Source of the DNA: Corynebacterium suranareeae
GTDB lineage: Bacteria; Actinomycetota; Actinomycetes; Mycobacteriales; Mycobacteriaceae
Assembly (NCBI RefSeq): GCF_002355155.1
Contig: NZ_AP017369.1
Span: 186,001 to 250,000 of the forward strand
Direction: 5' to 3'
DNA: 64,000 nt
The translations under genes were made by a program, and so were the position numbers. Positions within the stretch are counted from its first letter, which is position 1. Every line of letters begins with the position of its first letter. Positions 43,641 to 52,186 of this stretch are shown here, piece by piece. The notes below the pieces were generated by a model that saw nothing but the letters and a program-made list of their open reading frames with translations, ran no database searches and was not told the DNA's origin.

Positions 43641-44990
43641 ATGTCTAATATCACTAAGCCTGCGCCAGGATTGGAATCCGTCACTAAGAAAGATCTGTAT
43701 AAAGCTTTCGCAGCATCATTGTCCGGTACTTCACTAGAGTGGTACGACTTCGCGGTTTATTCTGCAGCTTCTGCGCTTGTATTGGGACAGCTCTTTTTCC
43801 CTGCTGAAGATCCCTACACAGCTACAATCGCCGCGTTTTCTACGTATGCAGTCGGCTATATTTCCCGCCCTATCGGAGGAGTTTTCTTCGGCCGATTGGG
43901 GGATAAAGTCGGCCGCAAGAAGGTTCTTGTTTACACACTGCTTTTAATTGGTATTGCAACATTTATTATCGGAGTGTTGCCCACCTACCAAGATGTCGGA
44001 ATCATCGCCCCGATCTTGCTGGTATCGCTACGTTTCGCCCAAGGCATCGGCGTTGGTGGTGAATGGGGTGGAGCGGTTCTTTTATCAAGTGAATTTGGTG
44101 ACCCACACAAACGAGGCTTTTGGGCATCTGCTGCTCAGGTAGGACCACCGGTGGGCAACTTGATGGCTAATGGCATGCTTGCACTGCTCACTTTTACATT
44201 GTCTGCTGAACAGTTTTTGAGCTGGGGCTGGCGAATTGCGTTTCTAGTTTCGCTAATTCTCGTTGCTTTTGGTCTGTGGATCCGACTTAAACTGGAAGAT
44301 ACTCCTATATTTCAAGCTTTGCAGGAAAGCGGTGACCGCTCAGAAAAACCTGTTACTGAAATATTTACCACTCAGCGACGTCAGTTACTTTCTGCAATCC
44401 TCTCACGCTTGGGACCTGACGTATTCTATGCTCTTTATACGGTTTTCATACTCACCTATGGAGTGCAGAGGCTTGGTTTAGATCGAAGTACTGTCTTGAG
44501 CGCTGTTCTTATCGGTTCAGCTACGCAGATATTCACTATTCCACTTGCAGGTTGGCTTTCAGACATTGTTAATCGTCGCGTTCTGTACGCTGCCGGTGCG
44601 GTGGCTGCTGCAGCGTGGTCCTACATAATGTTTACGTTCTTGGATCCATCTAATTTTGGAACAATTGCATTTTCAATGGTGGTTGCAGGTACTTGTCACT
44701 CATTTATGTTTGGCCCTCAAGCAGCGTTTGTGATTGAACAGTTTGAACCTAGACTCCGCTACACAGGTTCGTCCCTCGCCTACACAATTGGCGGCGTTTT
44801 TGGTGGTGCCATTGCACCGCTAATGTTCACTGTTGTTGCAGGTCCTGAAATTAACTTCTTACCAGTTTCCATTTACGTTACTGTTGCTTGCCTTCTGACT
44901 CTTGTGGGACTTTTTATCGGAAGAAACTCAGTGCCACAAGAGGACTTGGATTATATCGACAAGCTGCACGGTGCGAGGGTTCATCTGTGA
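43641..44990 (+). CDS. Metabolite:H+ symporter (MHS family MFS)
   Basis: A 449-residue, 12-helix transporter of the MHS group (citrate, shikimate, proline/betaine and aromatic-acid carriers). Typical features are SLSGTSLEWYDFAVYS at the start, GRLGDKVGRKKVLV in loop 2-3, RFAQGIGVGGEWGGAVLLSSEF, and FDPHKRGFW-like GDPHKRGFWAS. AAGGAGG stands before the ATG. It likely imports the substrate of the DUF2848/nitrilase pair. Confidence 0.92.
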   Translation: MSNITKPAPGLESVTKKDLYKAFAASLSGTSLEWYDFAVYSAASALVLGQLFFPAEDPYTATIAAFSTYAVGYISRPIGGVFFGRLGDKVGRKKVLVYTLLLIGIATFIIGVLPTYQDVGIIAPILLVSLRFAQGIGVGGEWGGAVLLSSEFGDPHKRGFWASAAQVGPPVGNLMANGMLALLTFTLSAEQFLSWGWRIAFLVSLILVAFGLWIRLKLEDTPIFQALQESGDRSEKPVTEIFTTQRRQLLSAILSRLGPDVFYALYTVFILTYGVQRLGLDRSTVLSAVLIGSATQIFTIPLAGWLSDIVNRRVLYAAGAVAAAAWSYIMFTFLDPSNFGTIAFSMVVAGTCHSFMFGPQAAFVIEQFEPRLRYTGSSLAYTIGGVFGGAIAPLMFTVVAGPEINFLPVSIYVTVACLLTLVGLFIGRNSVPQEDLDYIDKLHGARVHL

Positions 44991-45013
44991 TGACATCTAC
45001 CTCAGGCAGCGCA

Positions 45014-45676
45014 TTAGTTGGGGAGATCTGCGAGCAGAACAGCAGTGGTCATTTCCAAGTGTTTGGAGATTGTTCGGTTAACTTGTTCTAAATCTCCTGA
45101 CTCTAATGCATTCACAATTTGCTCGTGCTCTTCACATACTTCCCGCCAGCGAGATACGGCATAAAGTGCTTGAACACCCATGGCTCTTTGCCGAACTCGG
45201 AGGCGGTCATAAGTTTGGATGATTTCATCGTTGTCACAAGCTTTCAAGAGGTGAAAGTGAAACTCTCGATCAAGTCTGATGAATTCAATGGAGTCGGTGG
45301 CTTGAGGATCTTTGAGTATTTCTTCTTGCTGGCGCAGTGTTGCTCTCATTTGATCAATGGGAGGTTTGCCCTTGGAAATGCTCATTGACGCTGCGTGGTG
45401 CTCGAGAAGGTCTCGCAGTTCCATCACATCTAGGATTTGCTTTTTAGTAATCACAGGAACAAAAGTTCCTCGATTGGCTATTTGCTCGACCAGTCCTTCG
45501 GAAGCGAGCGTTCGTAGTGCTTCCCGAATGGGAGTTCTGGATACACCAATTTCTTCAGCGAGTTCCTGTTCATTAAGGAATTGTCCTTGCCTGGAGGGAT
45601 CAACAAGAACTTTGGTGCATAAGTAGTCGTAGGCGCGACGCTGGCTGGTGGCTCGAGGAGCGGGTTTCATAAACAT
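45014..45676 (-). CDS. GntR-family (FadR-type) regulator, second
   Basis: A 220-residue regulator with an N-terminal winged helix (NEQELAEEIGVSRTPIREALRTLASEGLVEQIANRGTFV) and an FCD-type C-terminal domain with the metal-binding pattern DREFHFHLLKA. No ribosome site is evident for either ATG 45676 or ATG 45670; a leaderless message is possible. The perfect palindrome TTGTATACAA lies immediately upstream, between it and the divergent nitrilase gene, suggesting autoregulation and control of the whole cluster. Confidence 0.88.
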   Translation of the reverse strand: MFMKPAPRATSQRRAYDYLCTKVLVDPSRQGQFLNEQELAEEIGVSRTPIREALRTLASEGLVEQIANRGTFVPVITKKQILDVMELRDLLEHHAASMSISKGKPPIDQMRATLRQQEEILKDPQATDSIEFIRLDREFHFHLLKACDNDEIIQTYDRLRVRQRAMGVQALYAVSRWREVCEEHEQIVNALESGDLEQVNRTISKHLEMTTAVLLADLPN

Positions 45677-45677
45677 A

Positions 45678-45687
45678 TTGTATACAA
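45678..45687. promoter_or_regulatory. GntR operator-like palindrome
   Basis: TTGTATACAA, a perfect 10-bp palindrome between the divergent GntR and nitrilase genes; the core TGTATACA recurs at 43569-43576. Confidence 0.65.
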
Positions 45688-45710
45688 CTCGTGTTAAGGA
45701 GAGGTTTATT

Positions 45711-46511
45711 TTGAAAATTGCACTTGCCCAAATAAATACAGACGATAACGTTGAACAAAATCTGGAGAAAGTCGCTGGCTTTGTCGAGCGAAGCTCAATA
45801 AGTGGCGCGAGGTTGGTTGTTTTTCCAGAAGCAACGATGACCGCCTTGGGGACTAATTTGGTTAGCGCCTGTAAAAACTATGGTTCTAGTTGGCGTGCAT
45901 CTGTGGCGTCACTTGCCAAGCAGTTTGGCATCACGATTGTTATCGGAGAATTTGAAGAAGCCGCTGATGGCCGGGTTCGAAATTTGGCAGGTATCTACTT
46001 CCCAGATGGAACACGATCCGAGTATGCAAAGATTCATCTTTTTGATGCGTTCGGCAACAAAGAATCAGATGAAGTAGAACCTGGTACAACTCCCACAGTG
46101 GTAGAAGTTGATGGGGTTAAGGTTGGCGTGGCCATTTGTTACGACATCCGTTTTCCTAAACTATTCGCGGAATTATCGAGATCCGGCGCAGAAGTTATAG
46201 TTGCTCCCACATCTTGGGGAGCAGGTCCGGGAAAAATTGAGCAATGGGAAACCCTAGCCCGGAGCCGAGCATTAGACAGTAATAGTTTTGTTGTTGCGTT
46301 GGGGCAAGCTGATCCTGCCGTGACAGGAGTGAAAGCAGCTGCAAGCTCTCCCACCGGAATTGGGCACAGTTTAGTTTCGGATCCATTCGGACATGCAGTA
46401 ATTGAGCTAGGAAAGGAAGAGTCTCTCGAGATCGTTGAACTTGACCTTGAACTTGTTCAGCGTGCTCAACAGACAATTCCCATTCTTGAAAATGCTCGGC
46501 TTGGGTACTAG
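45711..46511 (+). CDS. Nitrilase-superfamily amidohydrolase
   Basis: A 266-residue carbon-nitrogen hydrolase. The Glu-Lys-Cys triad is visible: Glu40 in [12 protein letters not shown], Lys107 in [12 protein letters not shown] and Cys143 in [13 protein letters not shown]. The sequence is closest in style to omega-amidase/Nit-type hydrolases that act on small amides. TTG 45711 is the best start: AAGGAG lies about ten bases before it and the product then begins KIALAQIN as the family does, while the frame to 45648 would cover the operator. The TAG stop shares CTAG with the panC stop on the other strand. Confidence 0.88.
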   Translation: MKIALAQINTDDNVEQNLEKVAGFVERSSISGARLVVFPEATMTALGTNLVSACKNYGSSWRASVASLAKQFGITIVIGEFEEAADGRVRNLAGIYFPDGTRSEYAKIHLFDAFGNKESDEVEPGTTPTVVEVDGVKVGVAICYDIRFPKLFAELSRSGAEVIVAPTSWGAGPGKIEQWETLARSRALDSNSFVVALGQADPAVTGVKAAASSPTGIGHSLVSDPFGHAVIELGKEESLEIVELDLELVQRAQQTIPILENARLGY

Positions 46512-47347
46512 AGCTCGATATTGTCGATCAACCGTACCGGCCCTACGAAGATTGCCGCGACCACCAACGCCGGCCTGGTGAGCGGTCCCTCGACTTCTAA
46601 TGGTTCTAAGGTTGCGGGGTCGACGATTTCGAGGTGATCCAACCGCACGCCGTCGGCACTGGCCAAGGTGTCGCGCGCGCCTTGGATATCTAGTGCTTCA
46701 CCAGCTGCTTTTCGACGCTGCAACTCACTCAACACACGCGGCAACACCAGGGCTTGAGCACGCTCATCTGCGGAGAGACGTTGATTGCGGCTGGATTCAG
46801 CTAAGCCATCGGCACCACGAATAATCGGAACGGGGCGGATCTCCACGGGAATGTCCAGGTCTGCAACCAAACGACGAATCACCGCAACTTGTTGAGCATC
46901 CTTTTGTCCAAAATATGCGCGATCAGGACGCACCAAATTAAACAGCTTCGCTACGACTGTCGCTACACCATCAAAATGCCCAGGCCTGCTGGCACCTTCA
47001 AGTTTCGATCCAATAGACCCGGTGCGCGCCCACACTAAAGGCAAGCCACCGGGGTACATTTCTTCTACATCTGGTGCGAACACAATATCGACACCAGCCT
47101 CTTCAAGGAGTGCTAGGTCGGCATCGAGCTGGCGGGGATAGTTGCGGTAATCATCGCAATCGCCAAGCGCTTCAAACTGTAAAGGATTAACAAAAATACT
47201 GGCGACAACAGTGTCGTTTTCAGCACGAGCCGCTTTAACCAACGAGGCATGTCCGCTGTGTAGTGCACCCATGGTTGGCACAAGCCCGACGGATGTGTGG
47301 TGGAGGAGGGCGTCGATAAGCGCCTTTTTAGTGGTTGCTACCTGCAT
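46508..47347 (-). CDS. panC: Pantothenate synthetase
   Basis: A 279-residue enzyme that condenses pantoate and beta-alanine with ATP, the last step of vitamin B5 synthesis. The core motifs are [15 protein letters not shown] (HxGH), [56 protein letters not shown] and [11 protein letters not shown] 47347 overlaps the panB stop by one base; the frame open further upstream lies within panB. The stop overlaps the nitrilase stop. A broken relative lies at 4049-4879. Confidence 0.96.
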   Translation of the reverse strand: MQVATTKKALIDALLHHTSVGLVPTMGALHSGHASLVKAARAENDTVVASIFVNPLQFEALGDCDDYRNYPRQLDADLALLEEAGVDIVFAPDVEEMYPGGLPLVWARTGSIGSKLEGASRPGHFDGVATVVAKLFNLVRPDRAYFGQKDAQQVAVIRRLVADLDIPVEIRPVPIIRGADGLAESSRNQRLSADERAQALVLPRVLSELQRRKAAGEALDIQGARDTLASADGVRLDHLEIVDPATLEPLEVEGPLTRPALVVAAIFVGPVRLIDNIEL

Positions 47348-48162
47348 TAAAAGGACTCCGCCTCGCCTGGGAAGGTGCCCGCGTGGATATCGGCGATGTA
47401 GGCCTGCGCGGCGTCGTGCAAGGAATCGCCCAAGGTGGCGTATTCGCGGACGAAGCGTGGCTTCTTGCCGCGGTTGAGGCCGAAGGCATCCTGCCACACC
47501 AAAACCTGCCCATCTGTGCCATTGCCGGCACCGATTCCGATAGTGGTGATGGACAAATCCTGCGTAACTTCACGCGCGGCCTCTGCCGGAACCATCTCCA
47601 ACACAACCGCAAACGCACCCGCCTGCTCCACGGCGCGGGCATCGGCGATGAGCTTTCCAGAGCTCGCGCCACGACCCTGAACCACATGCCCACCCAGGGA
47701 ATGCTCGGACTGCGGGGTGTAACCAATGTGGCCGACGACCGGAATACCTGCGTCAACAATGCGGCGAATCGTCTGCGCGATCTCTACGCCACCCTCGACT
47801 TTCACTGCAGCCGCACCGGTTTCACGCATGATGCGGATCGCGGACTCCACCGCCTGATTCGGGCTCACCTCATAAGTGCCAAACGGCAGATCAACCACTA
47901 CAAACGCACGCTTAGCGGCGATCGTTACTGCCTTGGCCAGCACAATCATCTCATCCAACGTGATCGACAGCGTGGTGTCGCGGCCCAAAACAACGTTGGC
48001 GGCGGAATCACCAACAAGGAGCATATCGACGCCAGCCTCATCAAAAATGCGCGCCGACAGCGCATCATAGCTGGTGAGAACCGAAACTTTCTGGCCGTTT
48101 GCTTTAGCTTCACGGAAATGACGGGTGCGGATTTTCTTTGCATCAATGCCTGACATGGGCAT
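47347..48162 (-). CDS. panB: 3-methyl-2-oxobutanoate hydroxymethyltransferase
   Basis: A 271-residue ketopantoate hydroxymethyltransferase, which transfers a hydroxymethyl group from methylene-tetrahydrofolate to 2-oxoisovalerate. Visible motifs: [48 protein letters not shown] with the metal-site Glu, GHIGYTPQS and the closing [18 protein letters not shown]. It is translationally coupled with panC. Start is ATG 48162 or the third codon, also ATG. Confidence 0.96.
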   Translation of the reverse strand: MPMSGIDAKKIRTRHFREAKANGQKVSVLTSYDALSARIFDEAGVDMLLVGDSAANVVLGRDTTLSITLDEMIVLAKAVTIAAKRAFVVVDLPFGTYEVSPNQAVESAIRIMRETGAAAVKVEGGVEIAQTIRRIVDAGIPVVGHIGYTPQSEHSLGGHVVQGRGASSGKLIADARAVEQAGAFAVVLEMVPAEAAREVTQDLSITTIGIGAGNGTDGQVLVWQDAFGLNRGKKPRFVREYATLGDSLHDAAQAYIADIHAGTFPGEAESF

Positions 48163-48217
48163 GAGTATAGATGTGATAACCAGCTCAGAATAAATAAAAT
48201 CCGATTTGATTCACTGT

Positions 48218-49138
48218 TTAGGGGTGGTGCTTGATTAAGTTCTCCAATTCTTGTTGTCCTGCGAGTTGTCCTGCGAGCAGAATTTCCAACAAGAAAATGA
48301 CAAAAGGAGTGCAATCACTGCGGTTGAGCGGATGCTCAACATTTTGAAACGCCTTGTAGTACTTGCTGACATTCCGATTTATGGAGCTCGACAATGTCAG
48401 TGCAACGGCAGGGGAGAGCAGTTCGGACAAGCGCATGCTGAGGAGGAACCGACCAACCCTGCCGTTGCCGTCATAAAAAGGGTGCACTGTCTCAAACATG
48501 AAATGCGAAACAAGTGCATCGATGAGATTTCCGGTGTTTAAAAGATCAAGGCTTGTGTGGATACCATCAATGATTTTGACTTCGGGAAAGAAACCAGAGT
48601 GAACAGTTTTATGGTTGCCATCCACAATCTGAACAGGGTGTTTTCGGAAAAGCTCACCATCTAGTTTTTGATCAGGTGCCAACTCGTTGTGCATGAAAAG
48701 GTCATAGAAAGTACGCAGATCAGATGGTGTTTGAGGAATTATCGCGTTGTGGTGTGCGAGTTTTCCGTAGTGGTAGGAAATTCCATGAGTATTGGTGGCT
48801 TTTAATGAATCAGTGATGCTTGTTTGAGTTGTTGTAATTCCTTCAATTTCATTTGTTGCGATGACCTCGTGAATGACAAGTTTCTGCAGAATTTCTTCAG
48901 TTGTTTGATCGGGAAGTTTATTCCAGCTGTTTCGAAATTTAGAGTTGTGCGTATTTAGTTGTGCAGTTAGTTCCCGGATCTCTGGCGTAAGGATGTAAAA
49001 CAGAGGATCGTTGTGAAGTACGAAAGGGTAGTGGACCGCATCTTCTGAATTGAACCGTTGTTGGTAGAGATCCTCCGCATAGGTTTTGCTTGAGGAAGAG
49101 GAGGAGTGGAATTCCTTTTGGAGAGTTTTGTACTTCAT
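48218..49138 (-). CDS. Fic-family protein
   Basis: A 306-residue Fic domain protein. The AMPylation motif is HPFYDGNGRVGR near residue 220, a full match to HPFx(D/E)GNGRxxR. A possible inhibitory helix motif is in the N-terminal part, near TNEIEGITTT, which has the (S/T)xxxE(G/N)-like form seen in class II Fic proteins. Such proteins transfer AMP or related groups to target proteins. It stands alone beside panB; the target is unknown. Confidence 0.9.
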   Translation of the reverse strand: MKYKTLQKEFHSSSSSSKTYAEDLYQQRFNSEDAVHYPFVLHNDPLFYILTPEIRELTAQLNTHNSKFRNSWNKLPDQTTEEILQKLVIHEVIATNEIEGITTTQTSITDSLKATNTHGISYHYGKLAHHNAIIPQTPSDLRTFYDLFMHNELAPDQKLDGELFRKHPVQIVDGNHKTVHSGFFPEVKIIDGIHTSLDLLNTGNLIDALVSHFMFETVHPFYDGNGRVGRFLLSMRLSELLSPAVALTLSSSINRNVSKYYKAFQNVEHPLNRSDCTPFVIFLLEILLAGQLAGQQELENLIKHHP

Positions 49139-49352
49139 AAGCGGGTCTTAGTTTCTGGCCAGTTTTTGTGAGGATACCTTTGCAGCAAGAATTTTCCGGT
49201 GCTCTATGGCAGGTTTCCTCTGTTGAATCTGTCGATTTGGACCCCTGCCCTGCATTTACTAGTAGTGGTTTTGCCTAGTAGTGCAACAACCCCAAACGCA
49301 AGGCTTGGGGTTGTGAGGTAAGGCGCATCGACCTACATCGATGCTCACGGTG
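49139..49352. other. Intergenic region with two hairpins
   Basis: It contains CAACCCCAA / TTGGGGTTG (49287-49295 with 49305-49313) and, just after, GCATCGA / TCGATGC around 49326-49345. There is no T tail. Nothing else is recognised. Confidence 0.4.
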
Positions 49353-49640
49353 TTAAGGATAGTAGCAATATCGACAAGGTCCAAGGCGGAGCTGAAAGCT
49401 AACGTCATGTTCAGCTATCTTGAATTTTGAGCACTGCTGCGCGAATTGATTTTGTAGTGTGAATGAGCGTTTCCAGTAGATATCGTTGCGGTGTCCGAGA
49501 CTTAAGACCAGGATAACCAGCTCACCGACTCTAGTGTCGTAGATTATTCGGTAGGAGCCCATCCTCAAACGGTATACATCTTCTCCACCGAAGAAGGTTT
49601 GTAGGTAATTGAATAGCGCGATTCTGATATCGGTGGGTGG
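49353..49640 (-). pseudogene. RelE/ParE-like toxin remnant
   Basis: The frame contains VYRLRMGSYRIIYDTRVGE and LVILVLSLGHRNDIY, the conserved C-terminal strands of RelE/ParE ribonuclease-type toxins. The N-terminal half is missing: only about 20 residues separate it from the antitoxin stop. After RNDIY the frame continues for some 25 unrelated residues to the stop at 49353. It is therefore doubly damaged and probably inactive. Confidence 0.7.
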
Positions 49641-49892
49641 TCAGCTCAGTCCGAGCTCAGCCTTTAGGTCTTCATGGGAGACTTCTTCAGCCTCTTGACG
49701 AGCAGTTGCTGCGGCGCGGATGTCTTCCATATCTTCTATCGCTTGGATCGCACGGTCATAGAAGCCAGGGGAGACAACCACCGCGCGACGATGAGTCCCG
49801 CGACTAAGGATGGTAACGGGCTCGCGTTGGGCGGCGTCGAGGAATCGACTTTGTTAGTTATGGAATTCGCTGGTGGTCGCGGTGATACTCAT
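49641..49892 (-). pseudogene. Phd/YefM-like antitoxin broken by a nonsense codon
   Basis: The frame starts at ATG 49892 (MSITATTSEFHN), is interrupted by TAA at 49854-49856, and continues in the same frame with QSRFLDAAQREPVTILSRGTHRRAVVVSP and a helical acidic tail to TGA 49641-49643. This is the layout of a Phd/YefM antitoxin. One base change (AAA to TAA) would explain the stop. It is paired with the damaged toxin downstream. Confidence 0.75.
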
Positions 49893-50041
49893 GATCCCCA
49901 CCGGACATTTTGTACAAAATGTACATCAAGAGGTTCAGTTAAAATCACCGTAAAGACATTTCTCACAGAACTAATTATGCTGTCAGCTGTCTTTAAGTGG
50001 CGTACGTTTCGTTTATTTCATTTATTCGGTAATGTAAAGGC

Positions 50042-50491
50042 ATGTCACACTTACAGGACAATGAACTCGCCAGCACGGCGGCAACAGCCCGTGAGGCTTT
50101 ACAGAAAATCAACCGCGTCCTGAGAAATACATCTACCAACAAAGACGTCAAGGTCGCGGTGGAGGACTCTGATGAGGTCATCCGTCTACCCCGGGAGGTG
50201 GCCACTGTACTCCGGGAGATCCTGGTTAATTCAGCCGCCGGCAGATCAGTAGGCGTGATGCCCATGCGGGCCGAGCTGACCACTCAGCAAGCAGCTAACC
50301 TGCTTAATGTTTCTCGTCCGCATGTCATTAAATTGATGGATGACGGCATCTTGCCTGGACATAAGGTTGGCACTCATCGACGCATCTATGCGGCTGACGT
50401 GCAGGCCTACAAACACCAACGAGATATTGACACCCGCACAGCTGCAGACGATCTCACTGCCCTTACCGAGGAGATTGGGCTTTACGAGTGA
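50042..50491 (+). CDS. HTH (excisionase-type) antitoxin
   Basis: A 149-residue protein with an N-terminal helical part and a C-terminal excisionase/MerR-like DNA-binding motif: ELTTQQAANLLNVSRPHVIKLMDDGILPGHKVGTHRRIYAADVQAYK. Proteins of this architecture precede PIN-domain toxins and act as antitoxin and operon repressor. The stop overlaps the toxin GTG by four bases (GTGA), so the two are translationally coupled. It lies inside the segment bounded by terminal inverted repeats. Confidence 0.88.
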   Translation: MSHLQDNELASTAATAREALQKINRVLRNTSTNKDVKVAVEDSDEVIRLPREVATVLREILVNSAAGRSVGVMPMRAELTTQQAANLLNVSRPHVIKLMDDGILPGHKVGTHRRIYAADVQAYKHQRDIDTRTAADDLTALTEEIGLYE

Positions 50492-51054
50492 GTGGTTTTA
50501 CCGTTATCTACGACGCCAACGTCTTGTATCCCAATATGTTACGCGACATCCTAATCCGACTGGCAGGTACGGGCATTTACCAAGCCCGGTGGACCGAGGA
50601 CATCTTGGATGAGGTCTTTCGCAACCTCCAGGCCAACCGACCAGATCTTGACCCCAGTAAGCTGCGCCGAACCCGGGAGTTGATGTGTCGGGCTGTGGAT
50701 GACTGCCTGGTGACTGGGTATGAAGATTTAATTCAGTCATTGTCTTTGCCTGATCCTGAGGACCGTCATGTTCTTGCTGCTGCCATTAGATGTGGCGCCC
50801 AGGTGATTGTCACCGAAAATGCGCGGGATTTTCCTCAGGACGTGATGGAGCGATACGGCATCGAGATCCAGGGTGCTGATGAGTTTTTATGCGATCAGAT
50901 TGATCTGTACGGTACTCGTGTCCATCAGGCTGTTACCTATGCCGCGGCAGCGTTTAAGAATCCGCCCAGGACCATTGACGATGTGCTTGATGCACTGGCT
51001 ATAGCGGGAGCCCCGTCTGCGGCGGACTCCGACGATAGATTACCCTGCCTATGA
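50488..51054 (+). CDS. PIN-domain toxin (VapC-like ribonuclease)
   Basis: A 188-residue PIN-domain protein. The acidic metal ligands are visible: Asp in VIYDANVLYP at the N-terminus, Glu in RWTEDILDEVFRNL, Asp/Asp in LPDPEDRHVLAAAIRCGAQVIVTENARDFP. PIN toxins of this type cleave RNA. It starts with GTG overlapping the antitoxin stop. The module looks intact, unlike the neighbouring Phd/RelE-like pair. Confidence 0.9.
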   Translation: MSGFTVIYDANVLYPNMLRDILIRLAGTGIYQARWTEDILDEVFRNLQANRPDLDPSKLRRTRELMCRAVDDCLVTGYEDLIQSLSLPDPEDRHVLAAAIRCGAQVIVTENARDFPQDVMERYGIEIQGADEFLCDQIDLYGTRVHQAVTYAAAAFKNPPRTIDDVLDALAIAGAPSAADSDDRLPCL

Positions 51055-51170
51055 GATGCTTAGGAGTTCTACTCCTATAAGCCACCCTGAGCTGGCTTCC
51101 CGTCTGGTTGAATGCTCTCGATGACGCTCCTCCCGTATCTGCGGCCTCCCACAGAACTTCCACACCCCCT

Positions 51171-51188
51171 CTAAACAGGCCTGTTTAG
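51171..51188. repeat. 18-bp perfect palindrome
   Basis: CTAAACAGGCCTGTTTAG lies at the point where the transposase remnant becomes readable. It may mark the break that removed the 5' part of the gene. Confidence 0.5.
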
Positions 51189-51496
51189 AAGGTGGGATCA
51201 ACGCCCAGATTAAAGCCTTAGCCAGAAACCGCCGAGGAATGTTTGATGAGCACCAACGCATAGCAGTGGATTGGTGGTTATTGATGCATACGCAATTGCC
51301 TGGCGATCCAGTCGAGATCGCCAGGCAACAACACTGGGGTCAAGACAGACTCGCCAAAGTTGAAGTCTTGAGCAACCAGGAGGATCCGAGCTCCGGTCGT
51401 GAAGACGGGCGCCTGGCTAGGTATGACACCGGGGTCGATGCCACACCGACTAATTCTATCGGTATCAGACAGGGCTGGGTAGGGCGCTTCAACTAG
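51182..51496 (+). pseudogene. IS transposase 3' remnant (IS1249-like)
   Basis: The frame reads LEGGINAQIKALARNRRGMFDEHQRIAVDWWL and continues to DPVEIARQQHWGQDRLAK, the C-terminal end of transposases of the IS1249 type as I recall them from Corynebacterium. Everything upstream of the 18-bp palindrome is missing. The stop lies 50 bases inside the right terminal repeat at 51536-51546. Confidence 0.65.
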
Positions 51497-51880
51497 CCAA
51501 CTATGGGAGGATTCGTGGCGACCTGGGGAAAGTACACAAAATGTCCCTTATGGTCGACACTCCGTAAAAGCACACATTTTGTCCCTTAACCCACAAATAA
51601 AGCTAGCCGCCTCTCCATACGGAGAGAACGGCTAGTCGTGATAACGCCACTCTAGGTGATTCTTGCAGCATGGGCAATAGTACAGGTCCCGTGAAAGCTT
51701 GAGGAATAGCTTTTATTGAGTAGGGAGTGGGAAGGGGCGCAGGGGTTCCAGTCTTTCTCACTTTCTCTTGCCTTTTGGGGTATACCCCAAAAGGCTCGTG
51801 TGACGGACTCGCCCCAAGATGAGCTGCCTGATGGTGGAACCGATTTGGTAATTTTGAGAGTGACCTCAACTAACGAGCGG
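51497..51880. other. Intergenic stretch with repeats and hairpins
   Basis: It holds the right terminal repeat of the element, a direct repeat TGTCCCTTA (51542-51550 and 51580-51588) preceded by mirror-image ACAAAA and ACATTTT tracts, a hairpin CTAGCCG...CGGCTAG around 51604-51635, and a 26-bp perfect palindrome at 51770-51795. No gene is recognised. Confidence 0.5.
51770..51795. repeat. 26-bp perfect palindrome
   Basis: GCCTTTTGGGGTA followed by its exact reverse complement, with no loop. It is about 85 bases upstream of the membrane protein gene. It could be an operator, or a target or end of a mobile element. Confidence 0.6.
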
Positions 51881-52186
51881 ATGCGAAAAGCAGTCATCTT
51901 CCTACTTTTTCTTCTTGGATTAGTGGTCGGATTTTTTCTCCGCTATAGCCTGGTCTCACTCGAATCAGTTCTTGAGCAGAAAATGTTGTGGCTTTTAGGA
52001 TTTTTCATCAACCAGATGATCTTGTTGAGCGTTGTAGTTGGCGCAGCTATCGTTTTGTACCATTTTCGTCGTGGGTACTATGCTGTCCGTGCTCTGGGGT
52101 GGGGAGTTTGGGCAGGGTTTCTGGTATCTAGCCTCTTTTTTATGGCGTTGATTCTAGCTGTGGCATTAGGTGGACTTACTCCCTGA
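51881..52186 (+). CDS. Small membrane protein, unknown
   Basis: From ATG 51881 the product is 101 residues with three hydrophobic helices (AVIFLLFLLGLVVGFFL, a second at LLGFFINQMILLSVVVGAAIVL and a third at VWAGFLVSSLFFMALILAVAL). The frame is open upstream to 51716, but that part is not membrane-like and runs through the 26-bp palindrome. The family is not recognised. Confidence 0.5.
   Translation: MRKAVIFLLFLLGLVVGFFLRYSLVSLESVLEQKMLWLLGFFINQMILLSVVVGAAIVLYHFRRGYYAVRALGWGVWAGFLVSSLFFMALILAVALGGLTP

Larger units (their letters stand above)
49903..51546. mobile_element. 1.64-kb segment with 11-bp terminal inverted repeats
   Basis: GGACATTTTGT (49903-49913) and its exact reverse complement ACAAAATGTCC (51536-51546) bound a segment holding a PIN-type toxin-antitoxin pair and the 3' end of a transposase gene whose stop lies 50 bases before the right repeat. 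That distance is typical for an IS end. The 5' part of the transposase is gone. The left repeat is part of the 18-bp palindrome ACATTTTGTACAAAATGT (49905-49922). Confidence 0.5.

Noticed and set aside
47335..48153. 272-codon plus-strand frame across panB
   Set aside because: It mirrors the clearly functional panB gene, has no ribosome site and shows no family motif.
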